From contig CAMDSN010000061.1 in NCBI GenBank assembly GCA_945907225.1, forward strand, positions 1 through 8,764: a DNA stretch of 8,764 bases, in the 5' to 3' direction. Position 1 is the stretch's first letter; every line of letters begins with the position of its first letter. A program made the translations under genes and the position numbers. The stretch comes from Flavobacterium psychrophilum (GTDB lineage Bacteria > Bacteroidota > Bacteroidia > Flavobacteriales > Flavobacteriaceae). Below are positions 7,825-8,764 of the stretch, in pieces. The notes below the pieces were generated by a model. The model was not told the origin of the DNA and did not search any database. It was given only the letters and a program-made list of their open reading frames with translations.

Positions 7825-8764
7825 ATGGAAATCAATCAAACACTAGAACAAATTCAAGATTTTAAAGAAAAATATCCAAAATAACTTTGGTATTTATTCT
7901 TTTCTGAAATGTGGAAACGATTTTCATTCAACGTAATACGTTCCTTATTAATTTTATTCCTAACATCATTATTTGTTGATGGTGGTTGGGGATGGACGCG
8001 TGATAATGCATCTTCCTAATTTGGATCCTATGTTGGATTGGTTTATTTGTCAACCATGCTTGGAGGTTATTTTGCCGATAAAGTTATTGGTTTCGGCTGG
8101 GCATTTATGCTTGTTGCTTTCTTAATGACTTTGGGTCATACCGCCATGGTAGTTGAAACACATTTTTCTATTTATTTAGGATTGGTTTTATTGGTTTTTG
8201 GAAATGGATTTTTTAAGCCAAATATGGTTTCTATAATCTCAGAAATGTATAAAGACCGGCAAGAGAAAAAAGATGGAGCTTATACACTCTTTATATATGG
8301 GCGTTAACGCTGGAGCTTTTTTTGGGATTTTATTTTGCGGTTATTTAGCTGAAAAAGTAGGCTGGGGTTATGGTTTTGGCTTGGTTGGAATCTTTATGTT
8401 TTTTGGAATGATATAGTTTTGGTTATCCCAGAGTATCTTTGGAGATATTGGATTAAAACCAAATAAAGAAAGCAAAGCTAAAAAGGAATCTTTGGACTTG
8501 GTTTTCAACTTTAAACTCGTTATTTATTATTTCCTTAGTACCATTGTTTTCTATATGGTGGGAAAGTAAATACAATCCAATTGCTACTGTTAAGTTTGGA
8601 ATCGGAATGGCATGTGTAGCAATAGGAGCCAACGGAATAGAACCTGGTGCTAAAACAGCTTCAGTTAGTATGATTTGGCTCATTTTAGTATATCTTTTTT
8701 ATACAATGGGTGAATTGTGCATTTCACCTGTTGGACTTTCATATGTAAGTAAATTAGTTCCTGC
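7825..8764 (+). pseudogene. Decayed third POT/PTR2 peptide transporter, runs off the window
   Basis: An ATG two bases after the previous stop opens a reading frame recognisable as a third POT subgroup. It is broken by TAA at 7882-7884, TAA at 8017-8019, a one-base shift at about 8290-8297 (the FYMGVN motif continues in the next frame from ATG 8297), TAG at 8414-8416, and a second frame change at about 8485-8512. The last frame stays open to the window end, with PLFS...GELCISPVGLS of TM8-TM10. Recognisable pieces are TM1 (SEMWKRFSF, the ExxERF motif mutated), TM2-TM4 with NGFFKPN, TM5 MGVNAGAF and TM6. Compared with the first copy, the part from just after TM6 through TM7 is missing, about 140 codons. 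The longest open piece, 8038-8307, is only a fragment. The 2-base spacing suggests it was once translationally coupled to the second transporter. It cannot make a functional carrier as read; sequencing error is an unlikely explanation for so many lesions. Confidence 0.93.

Noticed and set aside
8038..8307. Independent 89-residue protein
   Set aside because: Its sequence is TM2-TM5 of a POT transporter and lies in the frame of the upstream fragment. It is a piece of the pseudogene, not a separate gene.
7882..8416. Stop codons read as Gln (alternative genetic code or suppression)
   Set aside because: Neighbouring genes use TAA and TAG as normal stops and CAA for Gln, and the same gene also carries a frameshift and an internal deletion.
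8453..8683. 76-residue minus-strand reading frame
   Set aside because: It lies antisense to recognisable transporter fragments and shows no family features, so it is a shadow of the pseudogene.

Overview
The window looks like chromosome of a Flavobacterium-like member of the Bacteroidetes. The evidence is AT-rich DNA, promoter-like elements of the Bacteroidetes form (TTG, about 19-20 bases, TAnnTTTG), A-rich leaders without Shine-Dalgarno sequences in front of every start codon, and protein families typical of that group. All genes are on the + strand. The genus is an inference; the phylum is fairly secure.

Left part (1-1778): a complete tRNA-Phe(GAA) with its own promoter and an intrinsic terminator is followed by about 340 bases with no convincing gene. 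Next comes a 414-residue signalling protein with a degenerate receiver domain, a GAF domain, a coiled coil and a histidine-phosphotransfer-like helical pair. It has no ATPase domain, so it cannot be a conventional histidine kinase on its own. It has its own promoter-like element and no obvious functional link to the genes on its right.

Right part (2020-8764): a peptide-utilisation cluster. A secreted dipeptidyl peptidase IV (family S9B) is followed at 28 bases by a proton-coupled oligopeptide transporter (POT/PTR2 family). An intrinsic terminator and a second, clearly different POT transporter come next. Two bases after that starts a third POT gene, which is decayed and runs off the window. 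The likely division of labour is that the peptidase releases dipeptides (X-Pro, X-Ala) in the periplasm and the transporters carry di- and tripeptides inward with protons. This follows from the known roles of the two families and their adjacency.

The most notable observations are the decayed third transporter and the terminator inside the transporter run. The decayed gene has three in-frame stops, all explicable as Gln codon C-to-T changes, one frameshift, a second frame change at an internal deletion of roughly 140 codons, and loss of the ExxERF motif. Two further points are the non-acidic TM7 site in the second transporter and the kinase-like protein without a catalytic domain. I see no CRISPR array, insertion sequence, phage gene or clearly novel system.
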